Source: Bradyrhizobiaceae bacterium (GTDB lineage Bacteria > Pseudomonadota > Alphaproteobacteria > Rhizobiales > Xanthobacteraceae). From it: a stretch of 46,308 bases of DNA. The translations under genes and the position numbers were made by a program. The notes beneath the pieces are model-generated. The model saw only the letters and a list, made by a program, of their open reading frames with translations. It was not told the origin of the DNA and did no database searches. This document shows positions 8,184-16,157 of this stretch, one piece after another (within the stretch, counting starts at the first letter, position 1; each line of letters begins with the position of its first letter). Location: NCBI GenBank assembly GCA_947481685.1, contig CANKHA010000020.1, forward strand, positions 1 through 46,308, read 5' to 3'.

Positions 8184-8891
8184 ATGAAAAAGGTTTTTCC
8201 CGACGCGCGGGCGGCTCTGGCCGACCTGCTGAAGGACGGCATGCTGATCATGGCCGGCGGTTTCGGCCTGTGCGGTATCCCGGAAACACTGATCTTTGCG
8301 ATCCGCGACTCCGGCGTCAAGAATCTGACATTTGTCTCGAACAATGCCGGTGTAGACGGCGCGGGCCTCGGGATCTTGCTGGAAAGCCGGCAGATCAAGA
8401 AAATGATCTCGTCCTACGTCGGCGAGAACAAAACCTTTGCTCAGCAATATCTCGCCGGCGAACTGGAAATCGAATTCAATCCGCAAGGCACGCTGGCCGA
8501 ACGTATCCGCGCCGGTGGCGCAGGCATTCCCGCTTTCTACACCAAGACCGGTGTCGGCACGCTGGTTGCCAAGGACAAGGAAGAGCGGGAGTTCAACGGC
8601 GAGCGCTATATCATGGAGCGCGGTCTCGTCGCAGACCTTGCCATTGTGCATGCCTGGAAGGGCGATACCGAAGGCAACCTAGTCTATCGCAAAACCGCCC
8701 GCAATTTTAACCCGACGATGGCAACCGCCGGCAAAGTCACGGTCGCCGAAGTGGAGAATCTCGTGCAACCTGGCGAGATCAATCCGGATCACATCATCAC
8801 ACCGGGTGTGTTCGTGAAGCGGATCATCCATGTGCCCGACGCGAAAAAGCACATCGAGCAGCGCACGGTGCGCAAGCGCGCGAGCGCATGA
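8184..8891 (+). CDS. scoA: 3-oxoacid CoA-transferase subunit A
   Basis: This is the alpha subunit (235 residues) of a class I CoA-transferase of the succinyl-CoA:3-ketoacid type, which makes acetoacetyl-CoA from acetoacetate or a similar oxoacid. Family marks are GGFGLCGIPE at residues about 23-32, VSNNAGVDG, and GGAGIPAFYTKTGVGT, where the substrate channel lies. I start it at the ATG at 8184 after a GGGGTGG; an in-frame GTG two codons earlier is less likely. Its TGA stop lies inside a palindromic repeat that separates it from scoB. It is divergent from the TctC-type gene. A 3-oxoadipate (PcaIJ) activity cannot be excluded. Confidence 0.92.
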   Translation: MKKVFPDARAALADLLKDGMLIMAGGFGLCGIPETLIFAIRDSGVKNLTFVSNNAGVDGAGLGILLESRQIKKMISSYVGENKTFAQQYLAGELEIEFNPQGTLAERIRAGGAGIPAFYTKTGVGTLVAKDKEEREFNGERYIMERGLVADLAIVHAWKGDTEGNLVYRKTARNFNPTMATAGKVTVAEVENLVQPGEINPDHIITPGVFVKRIIHVPDAKKHIEQRTVRKRASA

Positions 8892-8930
8892 TCCCGAAAA
8901 GTGAGCCGGTTTTCGGATCAGATCATGCGC
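8884..8930. repeat. RIME-like palindromic repeat, copy A
   Basis: The outer arms gcgcatgatc / gatcatgcgc enclose inner arms ccgaaaa / ttttcgg. It matches copies at 11705, 23207 and 28647. The scoA stop codon (tga) is contained in the left arm, so insertion or drift of the element sets the scoA C-terminus. It forms a strong hairpin in the scoA-scoB transcript. Confidence 0.85.
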
Positions 8931-8959
8931 AAATATAAAATTTCAGGAGTGGAAATCTG

Positions 8960-9613
8960 ATGGCCTGGACCCGCAACCAGATGGCGGAACGCGCCGCCAA
9001 GGAATTGCGCGACGGCTTTTACGTCAACCTCGGCATCGGCATCCCGACGCTGGTGTCGAATTACATTCCCGCCGGCGTGAACGTGCAGTTGCAAAGCGAG
9101 AACGGCATGCTGGGCTTCGGACCGTTTCCTTATGAAGGAGAGGAAGACCCAGACCTCATCAATGCCGGCAAGCAGACCATCACAGAGCTTCCAACCACCA
9201 GCTATTTCTCCAGCGCCGAGAGTTTCGGCATGATCCGCGGCGGGCATATCGACCTTTCGATCCTCGGTGCCATGCAGGTTGCAGAAAACGGCGACCTCGC
9301 CAATTGGATGATTCCGGGCAAGATGGTCAAAGGCATGGGCGGCGCCATGGATCTCGTCGCCGGCGTAAAGAAAGTCGTGGTGGTGATGGAGCATTCCGCC
9401 AAGGACGAGGCCAAATTGCTCAAGCGCTGCACGCTGCCGCTCACCGGCGCCGCCGTGGTGGACATGGTGATCACCGATCTCGGTGTTTTCGCCATCGACA
9501 AGAAAGGGTCTGGTGGCATGACCCTCATGGAAATCGCGCCCGGCGTAACGGCGGATGAAATAAAGGCCAAAACCGAAGCTACCTTTAAGTTTGCTCCGGG
9601 AACGACCGCCTAG
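8960..9613 (+). CDS. scoB: 3-oxoacid CoA-transferase subunit B
   Basis: This is the beta subunit (217 residues) of the same CoA-transferase. It carries the catalytic Glu E47 in QSENGMLG, which forms the acyl-glutamyl/CoA thioester, and the glycine-rich region [13 protein letters not shown] before it. The sequence [14 protein letters not shown] and the [12 protein letters not shown] segment are standard for ScoB. caggag lies 10 bases before the ATG. It follows scoA after a 68-base gap holding a palindromic hairpin and should be cotranscribed. Confidence 0.93.
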   Translation: MAWTRNQMAERAAKELRDGFYVNLGIGIPTLVSNYIPAGVNVQLQSENGMLGFGPFPYEGEEDPDLINAGKQTITELPTTSYFSSAESFGMIRGGHIDLSILGAMQVAENGDLANWMIPGKMVKGMGGAMDLVAGVKKVVVVMEHSAKDEAKLLKRCTLPLTGAAVVDMVITDLGVFAIDKKGSGGMTLMEIAPGVTADEIKAKTEATFKFAPGTTA

Positions 9614-9733
9614 GCACCTGTCAAATCGTTAAACGCTGCAATAATTGTGCGGGTAACCTGCCGCGCATCTTGCTTAACGGCCGGATCACGAGAATATGAT
9701 CAAATACAGTCGATCGCTGATCGTGATTCCTCC

Positions 9734-9958
9734 ATGCAGGCTCGATCTACAGCATCTTCCTCCGAGCAGATCGCCCAGCGGTGGTGCGATCTGGCTGAGC
9801 GTCGTCGTTCCCATTTCATAGAGCTCTACGAAACCGGCCGCTGGAAGCACTATTACACCGAGACGGATTTTGTGATCCGCCTGCGGGAAGTCATTGAAGC
9901 CGTAGAACAGTGGCAAAAGCTGGCTTCCGCGCATCGGCCGACCCGACCGGCAAACTGA
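9734..9958 (+). CDS. Small conserved protein, TIGR03809-like
   Basis: This protein of about 74 residues starts MQARSTASSSEQIAQRW. The core segment LAERRRSHFIELYETGRWKHYY matches my memory of the TIGR03809 family, small proteins seen in Bradyrhizobium relatives with no known role. It is soluble, basic and helical, without cysteines beyond one. I chose the internal ATG because the upstream part (Cys/Arg-rich, in-frame from 9647) does not resemble the family; no clear ribosome site is visible at either start. It stands alone between scoB and the hybrid kinase. Confidence 0.7.
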   Translation: MQARSTASSSEQIAQRWCDLAERRRSHFIELYETGRWKHYYTETDFVIRLREVIEAVEQWQKLASAHRPTRPAN

Positions 9959-10105
9959 TCGCCGGTCCCACGCCATCATCTCCGACCTCACAATGCAGTT
10001 CCGTTCCCGGAGCTGTGATTGGCGCTTTTGGCTATTCGGAAATAGACAGTCCAAGGGGCAAAAACTGAAACCTTAACAACCACCTGGGGCACCCTCGGAC
10101 CTTTA

Positions 10106-10118
10106 CCCTAAGTTAGGG
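10106..10118. promoter_or_regulatory. Inverted repeat upstream of the hybrid histidine kinase
   Basis: A perfect 6+1+6 inverted repeat, CCCTAA-G-TTAGGG, lies 42 bases before the kinase ATG. Its size and position fit an operator for a dimeric regulator, possibly a response regulator controlled by the kinase. No other copy was noticed in the window. Confidence 0.45.
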
Positions 10119-10160
10119 GATTGGTTGAGAACGCGGGGGAGGTGGGGACATTCTGACGGA

Positions 10161-11705
10161 ATGAAGAAACCGGTTCTCGAACAAATCGATGACGCGCAGC
10201 GGCTGAAGCTTCTTGTTGAGGCTGTAACCGACTATGCGCTCTATTTGCTCGATCCCAATGGTCTTGTTGCCAACTGGAACAGCGGCGCCCAGCGTTTGAA
10301 GGGCTATGCCGCTTCGGAAATCCTCGGGCAAAGCTTCGCGCGTTTCTATACCGAAGAAGATCGCAAGGACGGTTTGCCGGAGAAATTGCTCGCAATCGCG
10401 CGGAGCAAGGGCAAGGTAGTGTCCGAAGGCTGGCGGGTTCGCAAAGACGGCAGCCGGTTCTGGGCGAGCGTCGTCATCGATGCCATCCGGGACGAGAATG
10501 GCGAGATTATCGGCTTTGCCAAGGTCACGCGTGACCTGACAGAACAGCGCGAAACCCAGTTGAAGCTCGATGAGGCGCGGGAACAGCTCTTCCAGGCGCA
10601 GAAGATGGAAGCCATCGGGCAGCTTACTGGCGGCGTCGCGCATGACTTCAACAATTTGCTGACGGTAATTGTCAGCGGCGCCGATCTCGCCGAGGCTCAC
10701 GTCAAGGACAACGAGAAGCTCAGGCGTCTCATTGGCAATATGCGTCATGCGGCACTCCGCGGCGAGAAGTTGACCAAGCAGCTGTTGGCATTCTCCCGCC
10801 GGCAACCGTTGAAGCCGGAATCCGTCGATATCGCGCAGCAACTGAATGGCTTTGTTGAGCTGCTGTCGCATTCGCTGCGCGGCGATGTTCGTATTGTTTC
10901 CGACGTTCCAACGGATTTACCGCCGATCCAGGTCGATGTCGGTCAGCTCGAGCTCTCGCTGCTGAATATTGGCCTCAATGCTCGTGACGCCATGCCGGAG
11001 GGCGGGACGCTCACCATTCGCGCGCGGAAACACGGCGGCGAGATAAACGGCAAAGGCGATTCTTATGTCGTTATCGACATCATCGATACCGGTACGGGCA
11101 TGTCGGAAGACGTGCAGGGGCGCGCATTCGAACCTTTCTTCACCACCAAGGATATCGGACGTGGCAGCGGTCTCGGCTTGAGCCAGGCCTATGGCTTCGC
11201 CAAGCAATCCGGCGGAACGCTGACACTCGAAAGCGCCCCGGGAAAAGGCACCAAGATCAGCCTGCATCTTCCGCAGGCTTTGAACCATGACCGAAAGCAG
11301 CGGAGGAATCAGCCGGTGTCTCGCCCGCGCGAAATTGGCGCCGTCGCCACTGTTTTGTTGGTGGAAGATGACGCGGGCGTCGCCGAATTGGCGCTCGGAC
11401 TGCTGCAGGATGCCGGCTATACGGTAAAGACCGCAGGCAACGCAGCCGAAGCTCTTCATGTTCTGCGCAACGGCGCGTCGGTGGATCTGGTGTTCTCCGA
11501 CATCATGATGCCAGGCGGTATGAACGGCGTTGAACTGGCGCGCATCGTGCGCGGTGAATTTCCTTCAATCTTTATCTTGCTTGCGACCGGCTATGCGGAG
11601 GCCGCGGCCAATGCTGCGACGATGGACTTCCCGCTTTTGCGCAAGCCCTACGGCCGCCAGGTGCTGCTGGAAAAAGTCGGCGAGATCCTCGGCGAGAACG
11701 CATAG
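10161..11705 (+). CDS. Hybrid PAS sensor histidine kinase with C-terminal receiver
   Basis: This 514-residue soluble kinase has a PAS domain (about 12-128), then the HisKA/dimerisation segment with H161 in GGVAHDFNN. This is followed by a HATPase domain (N box NIGLNARDAM, G boxes DIIDTGTGMS and GSGLGLS) and a C-terminal receiver (from about residue 395, starting TVLLVEDDAG) with its phospho-acceptor Asp in FSDIMMPGG. No membrane segment is present, so it senses a cytosolic cue, perhaps through a PAS cofactor. The ATG follows gacgga; an in-frame TTG at 10125 is a weaker alternative. No partner regulator is adjacent, so it may act through a phosphotransfer protein or a distant regulator. Confidence 0.9.
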   Translation: MKKPVLEQIDDAQRLKLLVEAVTDYALYLLDPNGLVANWNSGAQRLKGYAASEILGQSFARFYTEEDRKDGLPEKLLAIARSKGKVVSEGWRVRKDGSRFWASVVIDAIRDENGEIIGFAKVTRDLTEQRETQLKLDEAREQLFQAQKMEAIGQLTGGVAHDFNNLLTVIVSGADLAEAHVKDNEKLRRLIGNMRHAALRGEKLTKQLLAFSRRQPLKPESVDIAQQLNGFVELLSHSLRGDVRIVSDVPTDLPPIQVDVGQLELSLLNIGLNARDAMPEGGTLTIRARKHGGEINGKGDSYVVIDIIDTGTGMSEDVQGRAFEPFFTTKDIGRGSGLGLSQAYGFAKQSGGTLTLESAPGKGTKISLHLPQALNHDRKQRRNQPVSRPREIGAVATVLLVEDDAGVAELALGLLQDAGYTVKTAGNAAEALHVLRNGASVDLVFSDIMMPGGMNGVELARIVRGEFPSIFILLATGYAEAAANAATMDFPLLRKPYGRQVLLEKVGEILGENA

Positions 11706-11753
11706 CGCATGATCCCGAAAAGTGGGAACCGGTTTTCGGACAAGATCATGCGC
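11705..11753. repeat. RIME-like palindromic repeat, copy B
   Basis: This copy begins at the last base of the hybrid-kinase stop codon. Both 10-base outer arms (gcgcatgatc / gatcatgcgc) and the inner arms ccgaaaa / ttttcgg are intact. It probably serves as the 3' hairpin of the kinase mRNA. Confidence 0.9.
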
Positions 11754-11766
11754 CGTGCTTAGTGAC

Positions 11767-11826
11767 GCGCATGATCCCGAAAAAGCCTGTCCCGGACTTG
11801 ATCCGTGATGGGAACCTGTTTCGGAG
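11767..11826. repeat. Degenerate RIME-like repeat with an internal insertion, copy C
   Basis: The left arm gcgcatgatcccgaaaa is intact. It is interrupted by about 25 bases containing cctgtcccggacttgatccg, and only remnants of the right half (gggaacctgtttcgga) follow. It sits 14 bases after copy B and 20 bases before the end of the DUF3750 gene. Confidence 0.65.
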
Positions 11827-11846
11827 CGCGGCTCTTACCTGGACTT

Positions 11847-12638
11847 TTAGATTGCTGCGCGCGCCGGGAAGACAGCATCGAAACCCAGGCGTCCGTAGCC
11901 CGGCAATTTGAGCGCCGGGTGCCGCACATCGAACCCCGCAACGAGTCCGAGGAAGTTGACCTCGAAGCCTTCCACCCAGCCGATCTTGAAGCCGAAAAGG
12001 CCCCAGAGATTGGCTTCCAGCCCGGTGCCGCTGTCGGTCACGCCGAAATACGGTCCTGTGCGAAAATCGCGACCGATCGCATTGGATGGCAAGGCCGTCG
12101 AAAGCTCCGGCACGGCGCGTATCACAGTTGCCGTGAATGTATTGCTGTTCGGCCCCGGCCAGGCGCGGTAGTCGCCCGCATTGGAAAAGCGGTAATCTTT
12201 CACCGTTTTCTCGATCTTCGGGATCAGACGCTCGGCTTCCTTGCCCTGCACATCGACGACCACGCGCGGCCGGTCGCCGAACCATCGGCCGTCCGGCGCC
12301 CAGCCGTTCATACGTACCGGATTGCCCCAGCCGACCACATCGTAACGGGTCCAGCTCGACGCATTTGCCCGCTTGATGACCAGCCAGCTGTGTATGGCGA
12401 AGACGCCCTTCCAACCGCCGGTGCGGCCGGACAGCACCATGACCCTGGCGTCCGGGTGCTGTGTGGCGGGCGGCAGGCTGCCGATGCTCGACCAGTCGGC
12501 ATCGCGAAAGCTGCGCGGAAGATCGCTCATGGCGAAGACCACGGCGCGGGTTGCAACCGGCAACAGGAATAGCGCGATGAGGAAGAGCACGACGGGCTTG
12601 CGGAGCTTTCGGACGGGCGGGGAGAGGGTATCGGACAT
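11847..12638 (-). CDS. DUF3750-family membrane-anchored protein
   Basis: This 263-residue protein has one N-terminal membrane segment (about 17-36, VVLFLIALFLLPVATRAVVF) and a periplasmic C-terminal domain. The diagnostic stretch YRAWPGPNSNTFTATVIR and the following PELSTALPSNAIGRDF fit DUF3750, a family of unknown function. The end, GFDVRHPALKLPGYGRLGFD, is also usual for the family. It lies 45 bases downstream of pcp on the same strand and may be the last gene of that operon. Copies B and C of the palindromic repeat lie just beyond its stop. Confidence 0.85.
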   Translation of the reverse strand: MSDTLSPPVRKLRKPVVLFLIALFLLPVATRAVVFAMSDLPRSFRDADWSSIGSLPPATQHPDARVMVLSGRTGGWKGVFAIHSWLVIKRANASSWTRYDVVGWGNPVRMNGWAPDGRWFGDRPRVVVDVQGKEAERLIPKIEKTVKDYRFSNAGDYRAWPGPNSNTFTATVIRAVPELSTALPSNAIGRDFRTGPYFGVTDSGTGLEANLWGLFGFKIGWVEGFEVNFLGLVAGFDVRHPALKLPGYGRLGFDAVFPARAAI

Positions 12639-12683
12639 GGTGTCATGAAGGGAAATCTTTCCGCCTGAACTAAGGCAGCAAGA

Positions 12684-13334
12684 TTATCTTTCAGCCATGT
12701 GGCGACGCTTTCGGGTCTCTGCAATGGCTGCCAGCAGGATGGCCTCACTTCCGCGTAACAGGTCCTCAAGGCTCCATATCTTCCGGGTGGAGCGTTTGGG
12801 TTTTCCGCCTGCGCCGACCTGCGGCACATGGATAAAGAGCGTGAATCTTGGTCCGCCCGGACGGGCAGCGGCTTCGATCGCGCGCCAGGAGATATAGTTG
12901 CAGAGATAGCTTCCGGCATCGCGCGAGGTCATGGCCTCGGTGCCCGCTTCGCGCGCGGCCAGTGCCAGCTTCCGCCCTGGCGCGCCAAAGGGCAGCGCCT
13001 CCGGCCCGCCGGGCAGGATGCAGGTGCCCGGTGGGAGCTCTCCCGCAGCATCGGCAAGCGCGGACAGCACGTTGCGCGCCCGTGTCTCTACCCGCAGGCA
13101 TGTGGCCCGTTCGGACAGGCCGAACATCAGCAGCGCATCGGGCTTTATCTCCGCGAGCAGCCGCGGCAGCTGTTCATCGACCGCGCGATAGCTGGTTGGA
13201 AAAACGTGGGGCACGAGGTGGGCATTAGCCAGCGCAGGCCCGTGCAAACGCGCGAGCTGTTGCACCAGCGGACCGGTGGGATTGTCCGGTGCGCCGGGGA
13301 AGGGTCCGAAGCCGGTGAGGAGAACGGTCAGCAT
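12684..13334 (-). CDS. pcp: Pyroglutamyl-peptidase I family protein
   Basis: This 216-residue cysteine peptidase removes N-terminal pyroglutamate from peptides (family C15). The triad is visible: E83 in LRVETRARN, C145 in DAGSYLCNY and H169 in FIHVP. The N-terminal TGFGPFPG motif is intact. The usual GLAGGR-type loop before E83 reads FGLSERAT, and the C-terminal tail is Arg/Lys-rich (ETRKRRHMAER); these are modest departures from the classical enzyme. Its start overlaps the end of folK by 7 bases, so it is translated with the folate genes. No link between pyroglutamate removal and folate synthesis is known to me. Confidence 0.9.
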   Translation of the reverse strand: MLTVLLTGFGPFPGAPDNPTGPLVQQLARLHGPALANAHLVPHVFPTSYRAVDEQLPRLLAEIKPDALLMFGLSERATCLRVETRARNVLSALADAAGELPPGTCILPGGPEALPFGAPGRKLALAAREAGTEAMTSRDAGSYLCNYISWRAIEAAARPGGPRFTLFIHVPQVGAGGKPKRSTRKIWSLEDLLRGSEAILLAAIAETRKRRHMAER

Positions 13335-13819
13335 CCTGCGTCGAGCCGCTCGATACCGGTGGTATCGACCCGCGCCAGCGCATCGCGCACGCGCACGCCA
13401 CCAATGATGCGGTCGGCGGCAATTTCAGCGAGCGGCGCCAGCACGAAGGCGCGTTCGAGCAGGCGCGGGTGGGGCAACGTCAGCTCGGGTTCGTCGAGCA
13501 CGACATCGTCATAGGCGAGAATGTCGAGATCGGCGGTGCGCGGCCCCCAGCGACGATCTTTGGTGCGTTGACGGCCAAGCGCCCGTTCCACCTCCTGCGC
13601 ACGCGCCAGCAACTGCAGCGGCGTGAGCTTCGTTTCTACCGCGATGCAGAGGTTGATGAACGACGCCTGGTTCTCGTCGCCCCAGGGTGGCGTGCGGTAG
13701 TCGTGCGAGCGGGCGAGCAGGCGGATGTCATAGCCGTCGCAGAACAGGTCGATGGCTTTCCGGAGCGTGGCGCGTGCATCGCCGACATTACCGCCAAGCG
13801 CGATCAGCGCTTCAGCCAC
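13328..13819 (-). CDS. folK: 2-amino-4-hydroxy-6-hydroxymethyldihydropteridine pyrophosphokinase
   Basis: This 163-residue enzyme pyrophosphorylates hydroxymethyldihydropterin with ATP, the step before dihydropteroate synthase. It shows the ALGGNVGD start, the YRTPPWGDENQASFIN pterin-binding loop and the signature DRRWGPRTADLDIL. The length is normal. It overlaps folB by 8 bases upstream and pcp by 7 bases downstream, giving a tightly packed leftward operon. Confidence 0.95.
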   Translation of the reverse strand: MAEALIALGGNVGDARATLRKAIDLFCDGYDIRLLARSHDYRTPPWGDENQASFINLCIAVETKLTPLQLLARAQEVERALGRQRTKDRRWGPRTADLDILAYDDVVLDEPELTLPHPRLLERAFVLAPLAEIAADRIIGGVRVRDALARVDTTGIERLDAGC

Positions 13820-14180
13820 GACGCGACCTGGTCAGGACCACGCCGACGTCGGTGAAGATTGCAGCGACCGGCGCGTGCGGTTTCCGCACGGTGATACGAA
13901 CGGTGTTGATGCGGGAGAAAATTTCGAGGATAGCATCGGCGACAGCGCCGGCCGCAGCTTCCACCAGCCGGTAACGTTTCGCGGTGAAGGCGCGGCTCAC
14001 CACATCGGCCACCACATCGTAGCCGACCGTGTCGGCGAGCTTGTCGGACTTTGCCGCGTCGGCGAGATCGATGCCGAGCACGAGATCGATGATGAAACCC
14101 TGGCCGACCTTGCCTTCATGCGGCATTACGCCGTGATAGGCATGCAGCGCGAGGCCGTTGATGAAAATGCTGTCGCTCAT
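13812..14180 (-). CDS. folB: Dihydroneopterin aldolase
   Basis: This 122-residue enzyme cleaves dihydroneopterin to hydroxymethyldihydropterin and glycolaldehyde. The motif LALHAYHGVMPHEGKVGQ carries the conserved Tyr/His/Glu region, and the catalytic Lys lies in TVRKPHAPV. The ATG overlaps the folP stop as ATGA, and its end overlaps folK. It is short and soluble, as expected for the family. Confidence 0.95.
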   Translation of the reverse strand: MSDSIFINGLALHAYHGVMPHEGKVGQGFIIDLVLGIDLADAAKSDKLADTVGYDVVADVVSRAFTAKRYRLVEAAAGAVADAILEIFSRINTVRITVRKPHAPVAAIFTDVGVVLTRSRRG

Positions 14181-15037
14181 TGTGCACCCCGGATCGCAGC
14201 GGCCACGCGCAATGCCTGAACCGTTTCCGCCACATCATGTGCACGGATGATCGCTGCGCCATTCTCGACTGCCAGGAGATGTGCGGCAAGGGAGCCACCG
14301 AGCCGCTGATCCGGCTCCGATGGGGTCACGGCGCTGATGAACCGCTTGCGTGACGCTCCCACGAGGAGAGGGAGGCCGAAGGACTTGAAGCGCGCGAGTT
14401 GTCCGATCGCGATCATGCTCTGCTCCGGCGTCTTGCCAAAGCCGATGCCGGGATCGAGCACGATCTGGTCGCGCGCGATGCCGGCCTGGTCCGCTATGGC
14501 GAGGGAGCGGCGGAAAAAGCTCTCGATGTCGTCAAGGATATCGATGCTTCCGTCGGCCCTGTCGCGGTTATGCATGATGGCGACCGGCACCTTCCGCTCA
14601 GCCGCCAGCGTGGCGAGGCCGCTGTCGCGCTGCAGGCCCCAGACGTCGTTGAGCATGGCGGCGCCCTGGTCCAGCGCCCAGGCTCCGGTGGAGGCCTTTA
14701 CGGTGTCGATCGACACCGGCACGCCCAAGGCCACGATCTTGCCGAAAATCGGCTTCAGCCGCGCCAGTTCGTCGTCCGCGGAAACTGGCGCCATGCCGCC
14801 GTAGGGGCGGGTGGACTCCGCCCCGATGTCGATGATGTCGGCGCCCTCGGCGATCATCCGTTCCGCCTGGGCGACGGCCTTGCCGGGATCGAGGAAGCGT
14901 CCGCCGTCGGAAAAGGAATCCGGGGTGACATTGAGCACGCCCATGACCGCGGGGTGGCCCGATGCCAGAAGTCCGGCGAGGAATGATGGGGGATCGCTCA
15001 CGGCGCTTCTCAGCCTGATCCGGTTAGCGACTGCCAT
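14177..15037 (-). CDS. folP: Dihydropteroate synthase
   Basis: This 286-residue TIM-barrel enzyme condenses hydroxymethyldihydropterin pyrophosphate with p-aminobenzoate and is the sulfonamide target. Signatures are VMGVLNVTPDSFSDGG, DIIDIGAESTRPYG, the DPGIGFGKT segment, and the LLVGASRKRFI strand. I prefer the ATG at 15037. An in-frame GTG at 15085, only 13 bases after the upstream gene, would add 16 residues; neither has a strong ribosome site. It is the first of folP-folB-folK-pcp. Confidence 0.95.
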   Translation of the reverse strand: MAVANRIRLRSAVSDPPSFLAGLLASGHPAVMGVLNVTPDSFSDGGRFLDPGKAVAQAERMIAEGADIIDIGAESTRPYGGMAPVSADDELARLKPIFGKIVALGVPVSIDTVKASTGAWALDQGAAMLNDVWGLQRDSGLATLAAERKVPVAIMHNRDRADGSIDILDDIESFFRRSLAIADQAGIARDQIVLDPGIGFGKTPEQSMIAIGQLARFKSFGLPLLVGASRKRFISAVTPSEPDQRLGGSLAAHLLAVENGAAIIRAHDVAETVQALRVAAAIRGAQ

Positions 15038-15098
15038 GGGGTCGCTTTGCGCGGTCCAGGCAGGGGTGTCAAGCACACCCGCCACGGTTGCGGTGCGG

Positions 15099-15509
15099 TC
15101 AGTATGTAATCTTCAGCGGCAGCTTCTTGGCGTGTTCGATCCACCGCAGCACGGCCTTCTCCGAGGGCAGGAGACGAACCAGCTTGCGCCTGGCGTTCGC
15201 CTCCGCCATCGCCTTGGCGAGGTTGCAGGGGTTGCGGTACTTCAGGTCCTTGACGGTATCGACGCCGGCCGCGTGTAACAGCTCCGCGTAATCCTCACCC
15301 ACGCCCTTGATGCGCATCTTGTCGGCCATGTTGGCCCAGCAGAGGATTTTTTTCTCGTCGCAGCCGGTGTTCTCTGCAAGCGACCTGCGGCCTTTAGGAT
15401 TACGCGCGGCCTCGAGCAGCTTTCCGGTGGTCCTGATCCCCGAAGACTTCAGCTTGAGGGCGACATCCTCTGCGATCTTTCCGATGTCGATGATGGGGTA
15501 GGAAGCCAT
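15099..15509 (-). CDS. DUF4332-type helix-hairpin-helix protein
   Basis: This 136-residue basic, soluble protein shows two helix-hairpin-helix-like units. One is around IRTTGKLLEAARNPKGRRSLAENTG and the other around MRIKGVGEDYAELLHAAGVDTVKDLKYRN, ending KLPLKITY. This matches DUF4332 proteins, which resemble DNA-binding HhH domains, though no activity is established. It lies directly upstream of folP on the same strand and may share a transcript with it. The family call is fairly sure. Confidence 0.8.
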   Translation of the reverse strand: MASYPIIDIGKIAEDVALKLKSSGIRTTGKLLEAARNPKGRRSLAENTGCDEKKILCWANMADKMRIKGVGEDYAELLHAAGVDTVKDLKYRNPCNLAKAMAEANARRKLVRLLPSEKAVLRWIEHAKKLPLKITY

Positions 15510-15545
15510 GAAGTGATACTCGATCAGGCGAAATAGGAAGGTTAC

Positions 15546-15902
15546 TTAAAGGAACTGACTGAGGCCGGGTACGGCCGCGACGATTTCACCGATGGTGTCC
15601 TCGCCGGCTTTTTCGCGCACATAGGTGATGGTCTCGCGGGTCACGGCCTGGACCTGGTCCATGCTCAGGCCGGCGGACATCATCCGCATGCCCGCTCCCA
15701 TGACACCGCTCATGAACCCACCGCCATCGCCGCTGGCTGCCTGCAGACAAGCTTCCGCGCCGGGAAGCTTGTCTATCAGCGCCTGCACCTTGTCGGCCGG
15801 GCCTTCTTTTTTGAGGAAATCTAAAATGATGCCAATCGACTGTTCGGCACCGGTACGGGTCACGCCAACATTGGCGACCAGGCGTTCAACAAGCTCATCC
15901 AT
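15546..15902 (-). CDS. Small conserved protein, DUF2267/DUF2780-like
   Basis: This 118-residue protein begins MDELVERLVANVGVTRTGAEQSIGIIL. It is helical, with a Gly/Met-rich centre (GGGFMSGVMGAGMRMMSAG) and ends VPGLSQFL. The helical pattern with alternating short amphipathic helices suggests DUF2267 or DUF2780-type proteins, but I cannot decide between them. I chose the ATG at 15902 because the upstream in-frame part is Arg/Phe-rich with no family character. It lies 36 bases upstream of the DUF4332 gene. Function unknown. Confidence 0.7.
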   Translation of the reverse strand: MDELVERLVANVGVTRTGAEQSIGIILDFLKKEGPADKVQALIDKLPGAEACLQAASGDGGGFMSGVMGAGMRMMSAGLSMDQVQAVTRETITYVREKAGEDTIGEIVAAVPGLSQFL

Positions 15903-16157
15903 TTTACTCTCGCCCCATCCCACACTGCCGGTAGGTTGAAACGATATTGGACGTAAAAAGCGCGAGAAGACAAGCATACGAAGGTCGCGTCGCAAAATAT
16001 TTAATCACGCTTGCTTGAGAGAAAAAATGCCACGCCGCATTGACACAGCATAGGGATGCGGTGCTGCTTTCCACTTCCGCGCACGATTGGTAGTCTGCGG
16101 AGAGCAAAAAACTTTAAGAGAAGACCTCTCTTTAAGAGAAAGACCTGGAGCAACCTG

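Noticed and set aside
8016-8651. Upstream extension of the TctC-type frame
   Set aside because: It would overlap the divergent scoA; the signal peptide and ribosome site place the start at 8015.
16113-16146. Direct repeat tttaagagaa(a)gacct before the M20 peptidase
   Set aside because: Two imperfect 15-base copies only, in a purine-rich leader; it may be chance and supports no named site.
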